NCBI RefSeq assembly: GCF_046557915.1
Contig: NZ_JBHEBG010000002.1
Span: forward strand, 186,001 to 250,000
DNA from: JBHEBG01 sp046557915
Lineage (GTDB): Bacteria; Bacteroidota; Bacteroidia; Flavobacteriales; Flavobacteriaceae
Direction: 5' to 3'
DNA length: 64,000 nucleotides
The position numbers and the translations under genes were made by a program. Numbering within the stretch: position 1 is the first letter of the stretch; every line of letters starts with the position of its first letter. Positions 8,066 to 16,628 of the stretch are shown in pieces. The notes under the pieces are model-generated. The model ran no database searches, was not told where the DNA came from, and saw nothing but the letters and a program-made list of their open reading frames with translations.

Positions 8066-10465
8066 ATGAAAAAAATTAAAAAAGTGCTATGGATACTCCT
8101 TGCCATATTAGGAGTTTTTGCCTTGATCCTTGGTATTTTCATTCAGACTCTTAAGCCAACATATAGCGGTGAAAAACCGATGCCCAAATTAGCCCAGGAG
8201 GTAAAGACATACTACGATACTTTTGGAATTCCCCATATATATGCAAAAAATGAACCCGATGCTTTTAGAACCCTGGGTTATGTGCATGCGCAAGACCGAT
8301 TATGGCAGATGGAACTGTTACGAAGAATTGCCAAAGGAGAACTTTCCGAAGTTTTTGGCAAGGATATGGTCCGCACAGATCAATTCTTTTTATCCCTGGG
8401 AATAGATGAGGCCACAAAAGAAACGGTAGCAGATTTGGACAAGAGCAGTGTAATGGTGCAATTGTCCCAGGCCTATCTGGACGGAATCAATCAATTTATT
8501 GCAGAAGGACCCACACCGATAGAATTTTACCTTACCGGAATAGAAAAAAGACCTTTTACCCTGGATGATATTTATAATACTATGGGGTACATGGGTTTTA
8601 GTTTTGCAATGGCCTTTAAAACAGATCCCCTGCTTACGGACATTAAAGAGAATTTGGGTAGTGCATATTTAAAGGATTTGGAAATTGATGTTGACCCCAA
8701 CACTACTTGGATTAAAAATTACAATCAGGAACCCGACACACTAAAGAATACAATTTCCGATTTGGTGGCCAATGCTTTGGACGAACTGCCCGTACCTTTG
8801 TTCGTTGGCAGTAATAGCTGGGTATTGGGCCCTGATAAAACTAAAAATGGACAAGTAATACTTGCCAATGATCCACATATCGAATTTGCGCAACCTGCCG
8901 TATGGTATGAAGCACATGTAAGTACCCCTAGATATGAAAAATACGGATATCATATTGCCGGGGTGCCCTTTCCTTTATTGGGCCATGATCGTAGCTTGGC
9001 ATACGGGCTTACCATGTTCGAGAATGATGATATAGACTTCTATTATGAGACCCAGCATCCTATGGATAGCACCAAATATAAAACCGAAAGTGGCTGGGAA
9101 TCCTATCAGATAGTCACAAAAACGATCAAGGTAAAGGATGGCGACAGCGTAAGTTTTTCCTACAAGAAGACAGATCGAGGGCCGGTTTTAAATGGTATCG
9201 CGGATCAAATAACCCAGCAAAGCCCCATTAGTATGTCATGGGTTTACACTAACGCGGAAAATAAACTCATGGAAGCCATATATGGGATGAGTCACGCACA
9301 AAACATTGACGAATTTCAACAGGCAATTGCAAATATCCATGCACCCGGACTAAACATTATGTACGGGGATGTAGAAGGTAATATTGCATGGTGGGCTACG
9401 GCAAAACTTTATCAAATACCAGATAGCGTACATACCAAATTCATTATACCTATTGATTCAAACACCATAAAGCCTCGCAGGCATCTAGATTTTTCAGAAA
9501 ACCCCCAAGCCATAAATCCACCTTGGAACTATGTGTACTCTGCAAACAACCAGCCCGATTCTATTGCCGGGATGTTGTACCCCGGGTACTACTTGCCAGA
9601 AAATAGGGCAAAGCGTATCGTAGCCTTACTAGCTCCAAAAAATGATTGGGACAAAGAAGGTGTAAGCAATATGATAACAGATAATACCTCTCCCATTAAC
9701 CCGGGTATTGTTACCAATCTGGCAAAATCAGTAATACTAACAGAGCTTTCGGATACGGAAATTAAGGTATTGGATGATTTAAGTGCATGGCAGGGCGATT
9801 ACCCTTTGGAAAGTATGGAAGCTGTTATTTTTCATAGATGGATTTACTATTTTCTTAAGAATACCTTTTTGGATGAAATGGGGGAAGATCGTTTTAAGCA
9901 GTTTTTAAAGACCCATTTTCACAAACGATTAATAGACCCGTTGTCGGCCAAGGAGAACTCGGTGTGGTGGGACGATATCAATACCGAAGATAAGGTAGAA
10001 ACACAGCAAGACATTATCCATAAAGCCTTTATACAAGCCCTGGAATCACTGAACAAGGATTTGGGTCCGGATAAGTCGCAATGGACATGGAACAAGGTGC
10101 ATACGATAGAGCATGGGCACCCTATGGGACAGGTGGAGGCCCTTAGATCTTTTTTCAATGTAGGGCCCTTTCCTATAGGCGGCTCTAGGGAGGTTATCAA
10201 TAATTTGGCCTTTCCCTATGATGAAAGCGGACAGTATAAAGTAAGTGGAGGTCCGTCTACCCGAAGAATAATAGATTTCTCGGATATAGAGAACGCTATC
10301 AGCATTTTACCTACAGGACAATCCGGTAACCCGTTTAGTTCCCATTATGATGATCAGGCAGAAATGTATGTTCAGGGAGAATTTCGAAAAATGATGCTCA
10401 ACAAAAGGGAAATTCAAGAAAAAGCGAAAGATGTATTGGTTTTTGTACCCAATAAGGAGAGATGA
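8066..10465 (+). CDS. Penicillin acylase family protein (N-terminal nucleophile hydrolase)
   Basis: An exported Ntn hydrolase precursor of 799 residues. A membrane anchor at 7-27 has no clear cleavage site. The chain would autocleave before the nucleophile Ser249 in LFVGSNSWVLG, giving alpha and beta subunits. Downstream blocks ANDPH (267-271) and the later beta-subunit core fit the family. Members hydrolyse amide bonds of beta-lactams, acyl-homoserine lactones or other N-acyl compounds; the substrate cannot be assigned from sequence. It follows dsbD by about 80 bases. A weak promoter-like box (TATCTTTA at 8024) precedes it, so it may be a separate transcript. Confidence 0.88.
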   Translation: MKKIKKVLWILLAILGVFALILGIFIQTLKPTYSGEKPMPKLAQEVKTYYDTFGIPHIYAKNEPDAFRTLGYVHAQDRLWQMELLRRIAKGELSEVFGKDMVRTDQFFLSLGIDEATKETVADLDKSSVMVQLSQAYLDGINQFIAEGPTPIEFYLTGIEKRPFTLDDIYNTMGYMGFSFAMAFKTDPLLTDIKENLGSAYLKDLEIDVDPNTTWIKNYNQEPDTLKNTISDLVANALDELPVPLFVGSNSWVLGPDKTKNGQVILANDPHIEFAQPAVWYEAHVSTPRYEKYGYHIAGVPFPLLGHDRSLAYGLTMFENDDIDFYYETQHPMDSTKYKTESGWESYQIVTKTIKVKDGDSVSFSYKKTDRGPVLNGIADQITQQSPISMSWVYTNAENKLMEAIYGMSHAQNIDEFQQAIANIHAPGLNIMYGDVEGNIAWWATAKLYQIPDSVHTKFIIPIDSNTIKPRRHLDFSENPQAINPPWNYVYSANNQPDSIAGMLYPGYYLPENRAKRIVALLAPKNDWDKEGVSNMITDNTSPINPGIVTNLAKSVILTELSDTEIKVLDDLSAWQGDYPLESMEAVIFHRWIYYFLKNTFLDEMGEDRFKQFLKTHFHKRLIDPLSAKENSVWWDDINTEDKVETQQDIIHKAFIQALESLNKDLGPDKSQWTWNKVHTIEHGHPMGQVEALRSFFNVGPFPIGGSREVINNLAFPYDESGQYKVSGGPSTRRIIDFSDIENAISILPTGQSGNPFSSHYDDQAEMYVQGEFRKMMLNKREIQEKAKDVLVFVPNKER

Positions 10466-10651
10466 TTTACGGACTACATTTCCCATAAAGACGGGTCTGG
10501 CAAGTTATTGGTTTTATAAGGCCTGCCGCAACAAATGTTAATTTGGAATTATTTCGTAAAATAGTAAGAAAAGACTACATTATTCCATAACTTTAGTTCC
10601 CGATAGTTGAGATTCAATCAAAATAATCACTCCTTTGAATTCGTGGGTTTT

Positions 10652-11410
10652 ATGGTAAATAATAGTTTAGCGGTATGCTTCTTTTTTAGCATCCTTTTTT
10701 TTCTTCCGAAGTTCTCCCAAAGTCAGTCAATAAATAATGATAAAGACCATTACCTCTGGTTCGATGAAGCCGTGGGGATGGAAAATACCGGACTGGTAAA
10801 TGGTGTGGTCTATGATGAAAAATATCGGATGATCAATGAAAAGACCAAGTTTTTTCTAAGTAGGGAGTTTTTGCCCGGTAGCGTAACATATGATGGTCAG
10901 ACCTATTATGATCTGGAGTTGAAGTTTGATGTGTTTGATGAAGACGTACTTCTTAAACTCCCCAATAGATTGGGAGGCATTACATTAAAATTAATAAAAG
11001 ATAAAGTTGATGCGTTTGTTATTGACGGACATCGCTTTGTAAAACTTAATGCTAAGGATAGTGAAGAAAAAACACTTTCCGAATTTTACGAAGTAATGAA
11101 TAACAGTAGCGCCTTTACGTTGTTTAAAAAACATCGTAAGAAGGATTTTAATCGCAAAGACCAACGAAAGATATATTTTGAATTTGTAGATATCAGAGGT
11201 GTGTTCGTCCTATTATATAACAACACCTACTACTCCATTTCCAAGAAAAAGGATGTTATTGAGATATTTCCGGAATACAAAAAGGAAATAGACGCTTTTT
11301 ATGAAAGGGTAAGATCATTACGAAACTCGGATCCCGATAAGTTTACCCTCTCTTTGATGAACCGGATCGATATTCTGATTTCCGGAAAAAATAACCAAGT
11401 AACCGAATGA
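10652..11410 (+). CDS. Secreted protein of unknown function, first gene of a TonB-receptor operon
   Basis: I do not recognise a named family. From the ATG at 10652 the protein has 252 residues with a clear signal peptide (hydrophobic core LAVCFFFSILFFL, then FSQSQ). The frame is open from a TTG at 10607, but that start would put 15 polar residues before the signal peptide. The mature part is a mixed alpha/beta protein with the block YDGQTYYDLELKFDVFDED and a lysine-rich C-terminal half. Its stop overlaps the TonB receptor start by four bases (ATGA), so the two are translationally coupled and probably work together in the envelope. A small exported partner of the receptor is the most that can be inferred. 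Confidence 0.75.
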   Translation: MVNNSLAVCFFFSILFFLPKFSQSQSINNDKDHYLWFDEAVGMENTGLVNGVVYDEKYRMINEKTKFFLSREFLPGSVTYDGQTYYDLELKFDVFDEDVLLKLPNRLGGITLKLIKDKVDAFVIDGHRFVKLNAKDSEEKTLSEFYEVMNNSSAFTLFKKHRKKDFNRKDQRKIYFEFVDIRGVFVLLYNNTYYSISKKKDVIEIFPEYKKEIDAFYERVRSLRNSDPDKFTLSLMNRIDILISGKNNQVTE

Positions 11411-14166
11411 AGAAATTTTTAACCACAGTTTTACTATTGGGCCTTAACCTAATGGTAGCGCAAGAGAACTTACCAAAAATATCCCTTTCTTTCGACAATG
11501 CGACCACTTCCGAAGTAATAAGACAAATTGAGGAAATATCGGATTTTCGTTTTTATTTCCAAAAGGATTGGCTGGGAGACCGAAGAATATCTGGTAGTTA
11601 TGATAATGCCGACATCAACGATGTGTTAGATACCTTATTTAAGGATACGGTCATTAACTTTTATGTTTTAAATGGCAGCCAAATTATTTTAACACGTAAT
11701 AATGTTATTTACGACAGCCTTCCGGAAGATTTCTTTGGTAAAGAAGAGCAAGTGGTAGAACAAGAGGAGGAAATAAAAATAAACCCCCTCTTTTATAATG
11801 AACAGCAAGCCCAGGAGCGCAGAAGGGTAGAAACCTTTAGGATAGGAAAGGAGAATAAGAATAGCAGACAACGAAGGTACACGCTGAGTGGGGTGGTAAA
11901 GAATATTAAAACAGGAGAGCCCATTGCTGATCTTGCAGTTGTCGTAATAGGTTCTAGAGCAGGTACTTCAACGGACAATAATGGATTTTATAAAATTGAA
12001 TTACCAGCAGGATTAAATACTCTTGAAACCAGTGCCTTAGGCATAGAGACTTCGAGATTGCGAGTAATCATTTATAATGACGGGGAGCTTAACCTTAATC
12101 TAAACGAAGATTTTGAAGCCCTGGACGAAGTGGTAGTGGAAGGCAATAAAGCACGTAATGTTGAACAGGCCATTACCGGTGTTACTCAAATAGCAGTGGA
12201 GGAAATAAAAACCATTCCTTTGGTATTGGGAGAGCGAGATATACTAAAAACGGCAATAACACTTCCCGGAATCTCAAATGCAGGGGAAGGTGCTGCCGGG
12301 TATAATGTACGCGGGGGGAGAACGGATCAGAATTTAATTTTATTGGATAATGCGGTAATTTATAATCCGTCTCATTTCTTCGGTATATTTTCTGCATTGA
12401 ACCCCTTTACTTCAGGTGCCGTAAACATTTATAAAGGAAGTATCCCTTCAGAATTTGGGGGACGACTGTCCTCTGTTTTCGATATTTCTACAAAAGATGC
12501 TAATACTGAGAAATTTGGGGGCGAAGCCTCTATAGGGCCGGTAACTAGTAATATTACCTTGGAAACACCAATAATTAAGGGTAAATCTGCACTTCTCGTT
12601 GGGGGTAGGGCCACGTATTCCGATTGGATACTTAGATCCTTGGATGATGAGTCCTTAAACAACAGTAAGGCCAGTTTTTATGATGTAGTTGCTAAATACA
12701 ACCACCAAATAAACGAGAACAATGATATTAGGGCCACGGGTTATTACAGTAGGGACGAGTTCAGTATTACTTCAGACTCTATATTTAATTACAGCAATAG
12801 GCTGCTCTCCTTAGAGTGGGACCATAAATTTAACGAAAAAAACACGGCAAGCGCCATTCTGTCAAATAGCGAGTACCGGTTTAATATTGGATTTGACGGG
12901 GAATCTGACAACGATTTCGATTTGGGGTACAAGATCAATGAAACGGAATTTAAATTAAAAATGAAGTTTCTCTATAGCAATGAGCATACTATAGATTATG
13001 GTATATCTACTAAACTGTACCAGGTAGATCCTGGCAATATAGATCCGGAAGGGCCGGAGTCTATTGTTACACCCCTGGCCATTCCGGAAGAAAGGGGGTT
13101 AGAGTCCGCTGCCTTTATTTCGGACAGCTATACGGTTAACGACAAGCTATTGATAGATGCCGGACTCCGTTATTCCGTATATGCCGCTCTCGGTGCATCC
13201 TCACAAAGAATCTATGAAGAAGGAGGCCCTTTAAACAGCGGTACTTTTGTGGAAACGCAAGAGTTTGATAAAAACGAGATCATAGAAACTTTCGGTGGCC
13301 CGGAGGTAAGAGTATCTGCAAGGTACTTATTAGGTCCCGATTTTTCTGTTAAGGCCAGTTACAACAATACCTTTCAGTACATCCATACGCTGTCTAGCAA
13401 TACCACGGTTTCCCCTACGGATACTTGGAAACTTTCGGATTTGAATATAGATCCGCAAGAGGCCAATCAGGTTTCACTCGGACTGTACAAGAATTTCAAC
13501 GGTAATATGTATGAGCTTAGTCTAGAAGGTTATTACAAACGATCCAAGAACATTCTGGATTTTAAAGTAGGAGCCCAATTATTGCTCAATGAGGAAATTG
13601 AGACCGAAGTTTTACAGGGCGATGGAAAAGCCTATGGTATAGAATTTTTGATAAAGAAACCCGAAGGCCGCTTAAACGGTTGGCTTGGGTATACCTATTC
13701 GCGTTCCTTTGTGAAATTGGATAGCGAGTTTAGTGAAGAACGGGTCAATAGCGGGGACTATTTTCCATCAAACTTTGACAAACCCCACGATGTAAGTCTT
13801 GTTGCCAACTATAAGTTTACAAGGCGTTTTAGTGCATCGGCCAATTTTGTATACCAGACCGGCAGACCGGTAACTTTTCCTATAGGCAGTTATACCTTTA
13901 ATAATGCAGAGTTTGTGTTCTATAGCGATAGAAATCAATTTAGAATACCCGATTACTACCGATTGGACCTTAGTTTTAATATGGAAGGGAATCATAAAAT
14001 AAAGAAGTTCGCACATAGCTTTTGGAACTTCTCTATCTATAACGTTTTGGGTAGAAACAACCCTTATTCAGTATTTTTTGTAACGGAGAACGGGGAGCTG
14101 AAGGCATTTCAAAGTTCTATTTTTTCCATTCCCGTACCAACCATCACGTATAATTTTAAATTTTAG
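11407..14166 (+). CDS. TonB-dependent outer-membrane receptor with STN and carboxypeptidase-regulatory-like domains
   Basis: A large outer-membrane receptor of 919 residues. The order is signal peptide (1-18), STN domain (about 22-85, signal or secretin-like), a linker rich in Glu and Arg, a carboxypeptidase-D-regulatory-like domain (about 158-240), plug (about 255-360, containing GYNVRGGRTDQNLILLDNA) and a 22-strand-type beta-barrel ending in aromatic YNFKF. The STN domain usually points to interaction with a FecR-type anti-sigma protein or to periplasmic sensing, but no sigma/FecR pair lies here. The DUF4249 lipoproteins downstream are frequent neighbours of this receptor class in Bacteroidota. 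The ligand is unknown: siderophore, peptide, protein or glycan are all possible. Confidence 0.9.
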   Translation: MKKFLTTVLLLGLNLMVAQENLPKISLSFDNATTSEVIRQIEEISDFRFYFQKDWLGDRRISGSYDNADINDVLDTLFKDTVINFYVLNGSQIILTRNNVIYDSLPEDFFGKEEQVVEQEEEIKINPLFYNEQQAQERRRVETFRIGKENKNSRQRRYTLSGVVKNIKTGEPIADLAVVVIGSRAGTSTDNNGFYKIELPAGLNTLETSALGIETSRLRVIIYNDGELNLNLNEDFEALDEVVVEGNKARNVEQAITGVTQIAVEEIKTIPLVLGERDILKTAITLPGISNAGEGAAGYNVRGGRTDQNLILLDNAVIYNPSHFFGIFSALNPFTSGAVNIYKGSIPSEFGGRLSSVFDISTKDANTEKFGGEASIGPVTSNITLETPIIKGKSALLVGGRATYSDWILRSLDDESLNNSKASFYDVVAKYNHQINENNDIRATGYYSRDEFSITSDSIFNYSNRLLSLEWDHKFNEKNTASAILSNSEYRFNIGFDGESDNDFDLGYKINETEFKLKMKFLYSNEHTIDYGISTKLYQVDPGNIDPEGPESIVTPLAIPEERGLESAAFISDSYTVNDKLLIDAGLRYSVYAALGASSQRIYEEGGPLNSGTFVETQEFDKNEIIETFGGPEVRVSARYLLGPDFSVKASYNNTFQYIHTLSSNTTVSPTDTWKLSDLNIDPQEANQVSLGLYKNFNGNMYELSLEGYYKRSKNILDFKVGAQLLLNEEIETEVLQGDGKAYGIEFLIKKPEGRLNGWLGYTYSRSFVKLDSEFSEERVNSGDYFPSNFDKPHDVSLVANYKFTRRFSASANFVYQTGRPVTFPIGSYTFNNAEFVFYSDRNQFRIPDYYRLDLSFNMEGNHKIKKFAHSFWNFSIYNVLGRNNPYSVFFVTENGELKAFQSSIFSIPVPTITYNFKF

Positions 14167-14186
14167 CCTGTAAGGGGTAACTATAG

Positions 14187-15395
14187 ATGACCAGTTTTAA
14201 GACAAATAATTTAAGTAAAATCATACTGATTTTGGCAATTGGTTGGGCATGCCAAAATTGTACCGAACCTTTTGAACCAAAAACGGAGACTTTTGAAAGC
14301 GCTTTAGTGATAGAGGCTACCATAACCAACGAGTTAAAGGCTCATGAAATTTTGCTCAGTAGAACGTTTCGCTTTGAAGAGGACGGCCCAATTACTGAAA
14401 GTGGAGCATCGGTAAGTATCACCGATGATACACAAAATACTTACCTTTTTGAAGAAACTGCCCCGGGAACCTATAGTGCTACCGCACCATTCGCAGCCGA
14501 ACCCAATAGGGAGTATGTGTTGTCCGTTACCACAAATGATGGTAGAGCTTATACATCTACCCCTACAAGACTTACCGCTACCACTCAGATAGATAACATG
14601 TATGCGGAACGCATTACAAACGATAACGGAGTGGAAGGCATGGCCATATTTGTGGATAGCTTCGATCCTTCCGGCAATTCTCAGTATTATCGTTATAAGT
14701 ACGAGGAAACCTATAGGATAATAGCTCCAAGATGGGGCCCAAGTGATTTGTTTTTGGATACTACAGTTCCTTGCGGGGTAAAGATAGAAAGAAGACAGAC
14801 CGAGGAACGGACGTGTTATACTACTGATTTGTCCAACAGTATTATAATTACAAGCACCAATTCATTTACAGAAGATAGGGTTACCCGTTTTCCTGTGCGG
14901 TTTATAAACAGGAACAATTACATTATGTCCCATAGGTATACCATTCTTGTTAAGCAATTTGTACAATCACCAGAGGCATTTACTTTTTTTGAGACATTAC
15001 GAGATTTTTCGGGTTCGGAAAGCCTCTTTTCGGAGACGCAACCAGGTTTTTTTGCAGGTAACGTTACTTCCGTTGATAATAGAGATGAAAAGGTCTTGGG
15101 GTATTTTGATATTGCCTCGGTAGTTGAGCGGAGGTTATTTTTTAATTATGCGGATTTTTTCCCAGGAGAAGATTTACCCCCGTACATAGACCCATGCAAT
15201 GATAGCGCCCCTCCTTTGGTTTCTAGGAGTGGAAGCTGCGTACTGAGCGTATTTGTTGCCAACAATCAAATTAGGTACCTAACGAGTAATGACGATGCGG
15301 GATTGGGAGAAGGACCACATAAGGTAGTACCAAGGGTATGTGGCGACTGTACGGTGTTAGGAGCGATTGAAGTGCCAGAATTTTGGGTGGAGTAG
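14187..15395 (+). CDS. DUF4249 domain lipoprotein, copy 1
   Basis: An exported protein of 402 residues with an N-terminal hydrophobic segment and a lipobox-like site (IGWAC, Cys at about 24), so it is probably a lipoprotein on the outer membrane. It matches the DUF4249 family by its beta-rich N-terminal half (residues about 30-130, Ig- or transthyretin-like, with the repeated pattern LVIEATITNELKAHEILLSR). Its C-terminal half contains RFINRNNYIMSHRYTI and FSGSESLFSETQPGF. DUF4249 genes sit beside TonB receptors in Bacteroidota and are presumed accessory surface or periplasmic proteins; no activity is known to me. It starts 20 bases after the receptor stop. The neighbouring gene is its close paralogue. 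Confidence 0.85.
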   Translation: MTSFKTNNLSKIILILAIGWACQNCTEPFEPKTETFESALVIEATITNELKAHEILLSRTFRFEEDGPITESGASVSITDDTQNTYLFEETAPGTYSATAPFAAEPNREYVLSVTTNDGRAYTSTPTRLTATTQIDNMYAERITNDNGVEGMAIFVDSFDPSGNSQYYRYKYEETYRIIAPRWGPSDLFLDTTVPCGVKIERRQTEERTCYTTDLSNSIIITSTNSFTEDRVTRFPVRFINRNNYIMSHRYTILVKQFVQSPEAFTFFETLRDFSGSESLFSETQPGFFAGNVTSVDNRDEKVLGYFDIASVVERRLFFNYADFFPGEDLPPYIDPCNDSAPPLVSRSGSCVLSVFVANNQIRYLTSNDDAGLGEGPHKVVPRVCGDCTVLGAIEVPEFWVE

Positions 15396-15411
15396 CAGAA
15401 ATATTTTTAAA

Positions 15412-16614
15412 ATGATGCATTTAAGAAAAACATATCTGGGTTGTTTCGTTACCATTGTTTTAATGGCCCATAGTTGTGTAGAACCTTTTGATGCAAAAAC
15501 AGAAACTTTTGAGAGTGCGCTGGTTATAGATGCTACCATTACCAACGAAATGAAACAACAAGAAATTTTTTTGAGTCGCTCTTTTAGAATAGAAGATGAT
15601 GGTCCCGCTCCAGAGAGCGGTGCAAATGTTAGCGTGGTAGACGATACTCAGAATCAATATACATTCGCCGAAGAATCACCCGGACGATACCTTTCTACAT
15701 CACCATTTGCAGCGGCACCAGGCAGAAGTTATCAATTGCAGCTAACAACAAATACCGGTAGAACCTATACCTCGGATATGGTACAGCTGACGGCGGTTAC
15801 ACAAATAGACAATCTATATGCCGAGCGTATCGTAAATGATGATGGTGATGAGGGCATGGCCTTGTTTGTGGATAGTTTTGACCCTACCGATAGTTCCAAA
15901 AATTATAGGTATGAGTTTGCAGAAACCTATAAAATAATTGCGCCCGATTGGACACCCGATGATTTGATTCCTGGCCCAAATCCCGATTGTAACGTACTTG
16001 TCGTTCCCCGGACCACGGATCAGGAAACCTGCTTTACCACAGATGTTTCCCGCGATATCATCCTAACAGATACCAATGACCTTAATGAGGACAGGGTAAG
16101 CCGTTTTCTGGTAAGGTTTATAAACCGAAACAACTATATCATTACACATAGGTATAGTATAATGGTTAGGCAACTGGTACAGTCTAACGAGGCTTATACA
16201 TTTTTTGAAACCTTGCGCGACTTCTCCGGATCGGAGAGTCTTTTTTCGGAGACCCAACCTGGTTTTTTGGCCGGTAATGTCTTTTCTGTGGAGAGTTCTA
16301 ACGAAAAGGTACTAGGTTATTTTGATGTGGCCTCAGTGACCGAGGAACGTATTTTCTTTAATTATGACGATTTCTTTCCGGGCGAACCACTGCCTCCCTA
16401 TGCAGATCCATGTGCAAGAAGTTCACCACCGCTTACAAGAGGCAATCCGCCGGTATGCGTGTTAAGGAACCAGGTTGTTGCTAACTTGGTTCGTTATGTA
16501 GGTTCTAATTCTGCGCCCGGATCAACAACAGGCCCACACGAAATAGTTCCAAGGGTATGTGGCGATTGTACAGTACTTGGAAAAACAGAAATACCAGAGT
16601 TTTGGATAGAATAA
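15412..16614 (+). CDS. DUF4249 domain lipoprotein, copy 2
   Basis: A 400-residue paralogue of the preceding gene, aligned over its whole length. Shared blocks include EPFDAKTETFESALVIDATI near the N-terminus, NNYIITHRY, LRDFSGSESLFSETQPGF and the C-terminal VPRVCGDCTVLG. The central part differs most, around residues 180-215. A hydrophobic leader ends in AHSC, a likely lipobox. The frame is open from an ATG at 15367 inside the previous gene, but the ATG at 15412 puts the signal peptide at the N-terminus and is preferred. The pair looks like a tandem duplication that has begun to diverge, perhaps in ligand preference. Confidence 0.85.
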   Translation: MMHLRKTYLGCFVTIVLMAHSCVEPFDAKTETFESALVIDATITNEMKQQEIFLSRSFRIEDDGPAPESGANVSVVDDTQNQYTFAEESPGRYLSTSPFAAAPGRSYQLQLTTNTGRTYTSDMVQLTAVTQIDNLYAERIVNDDGDEGMALFVDSFDPTDSSKNYRYEFAETYKIIAPDWTPDDLIPGPNPDCNVLVVPRTTDQETCFTTDVSRDIILTDTNDLNEDRVSRFLVRFINRNNYIITHRYSIMVRQLVQSNEAYTFFETLRDFSGSESLFSETQPGFLAGNVFSVESSNEKVLGYFDVASVTEERIFFNYDDFFPGEPLPPYADPCARSSPPLTRGNPPVCVLRNQVVANLVRYVGSNSAPGSTTGPHEIVPRVCGDCTVLGKTEIPEFWIE

Positions 16615-16628
16615 TATAATTGTATAGT

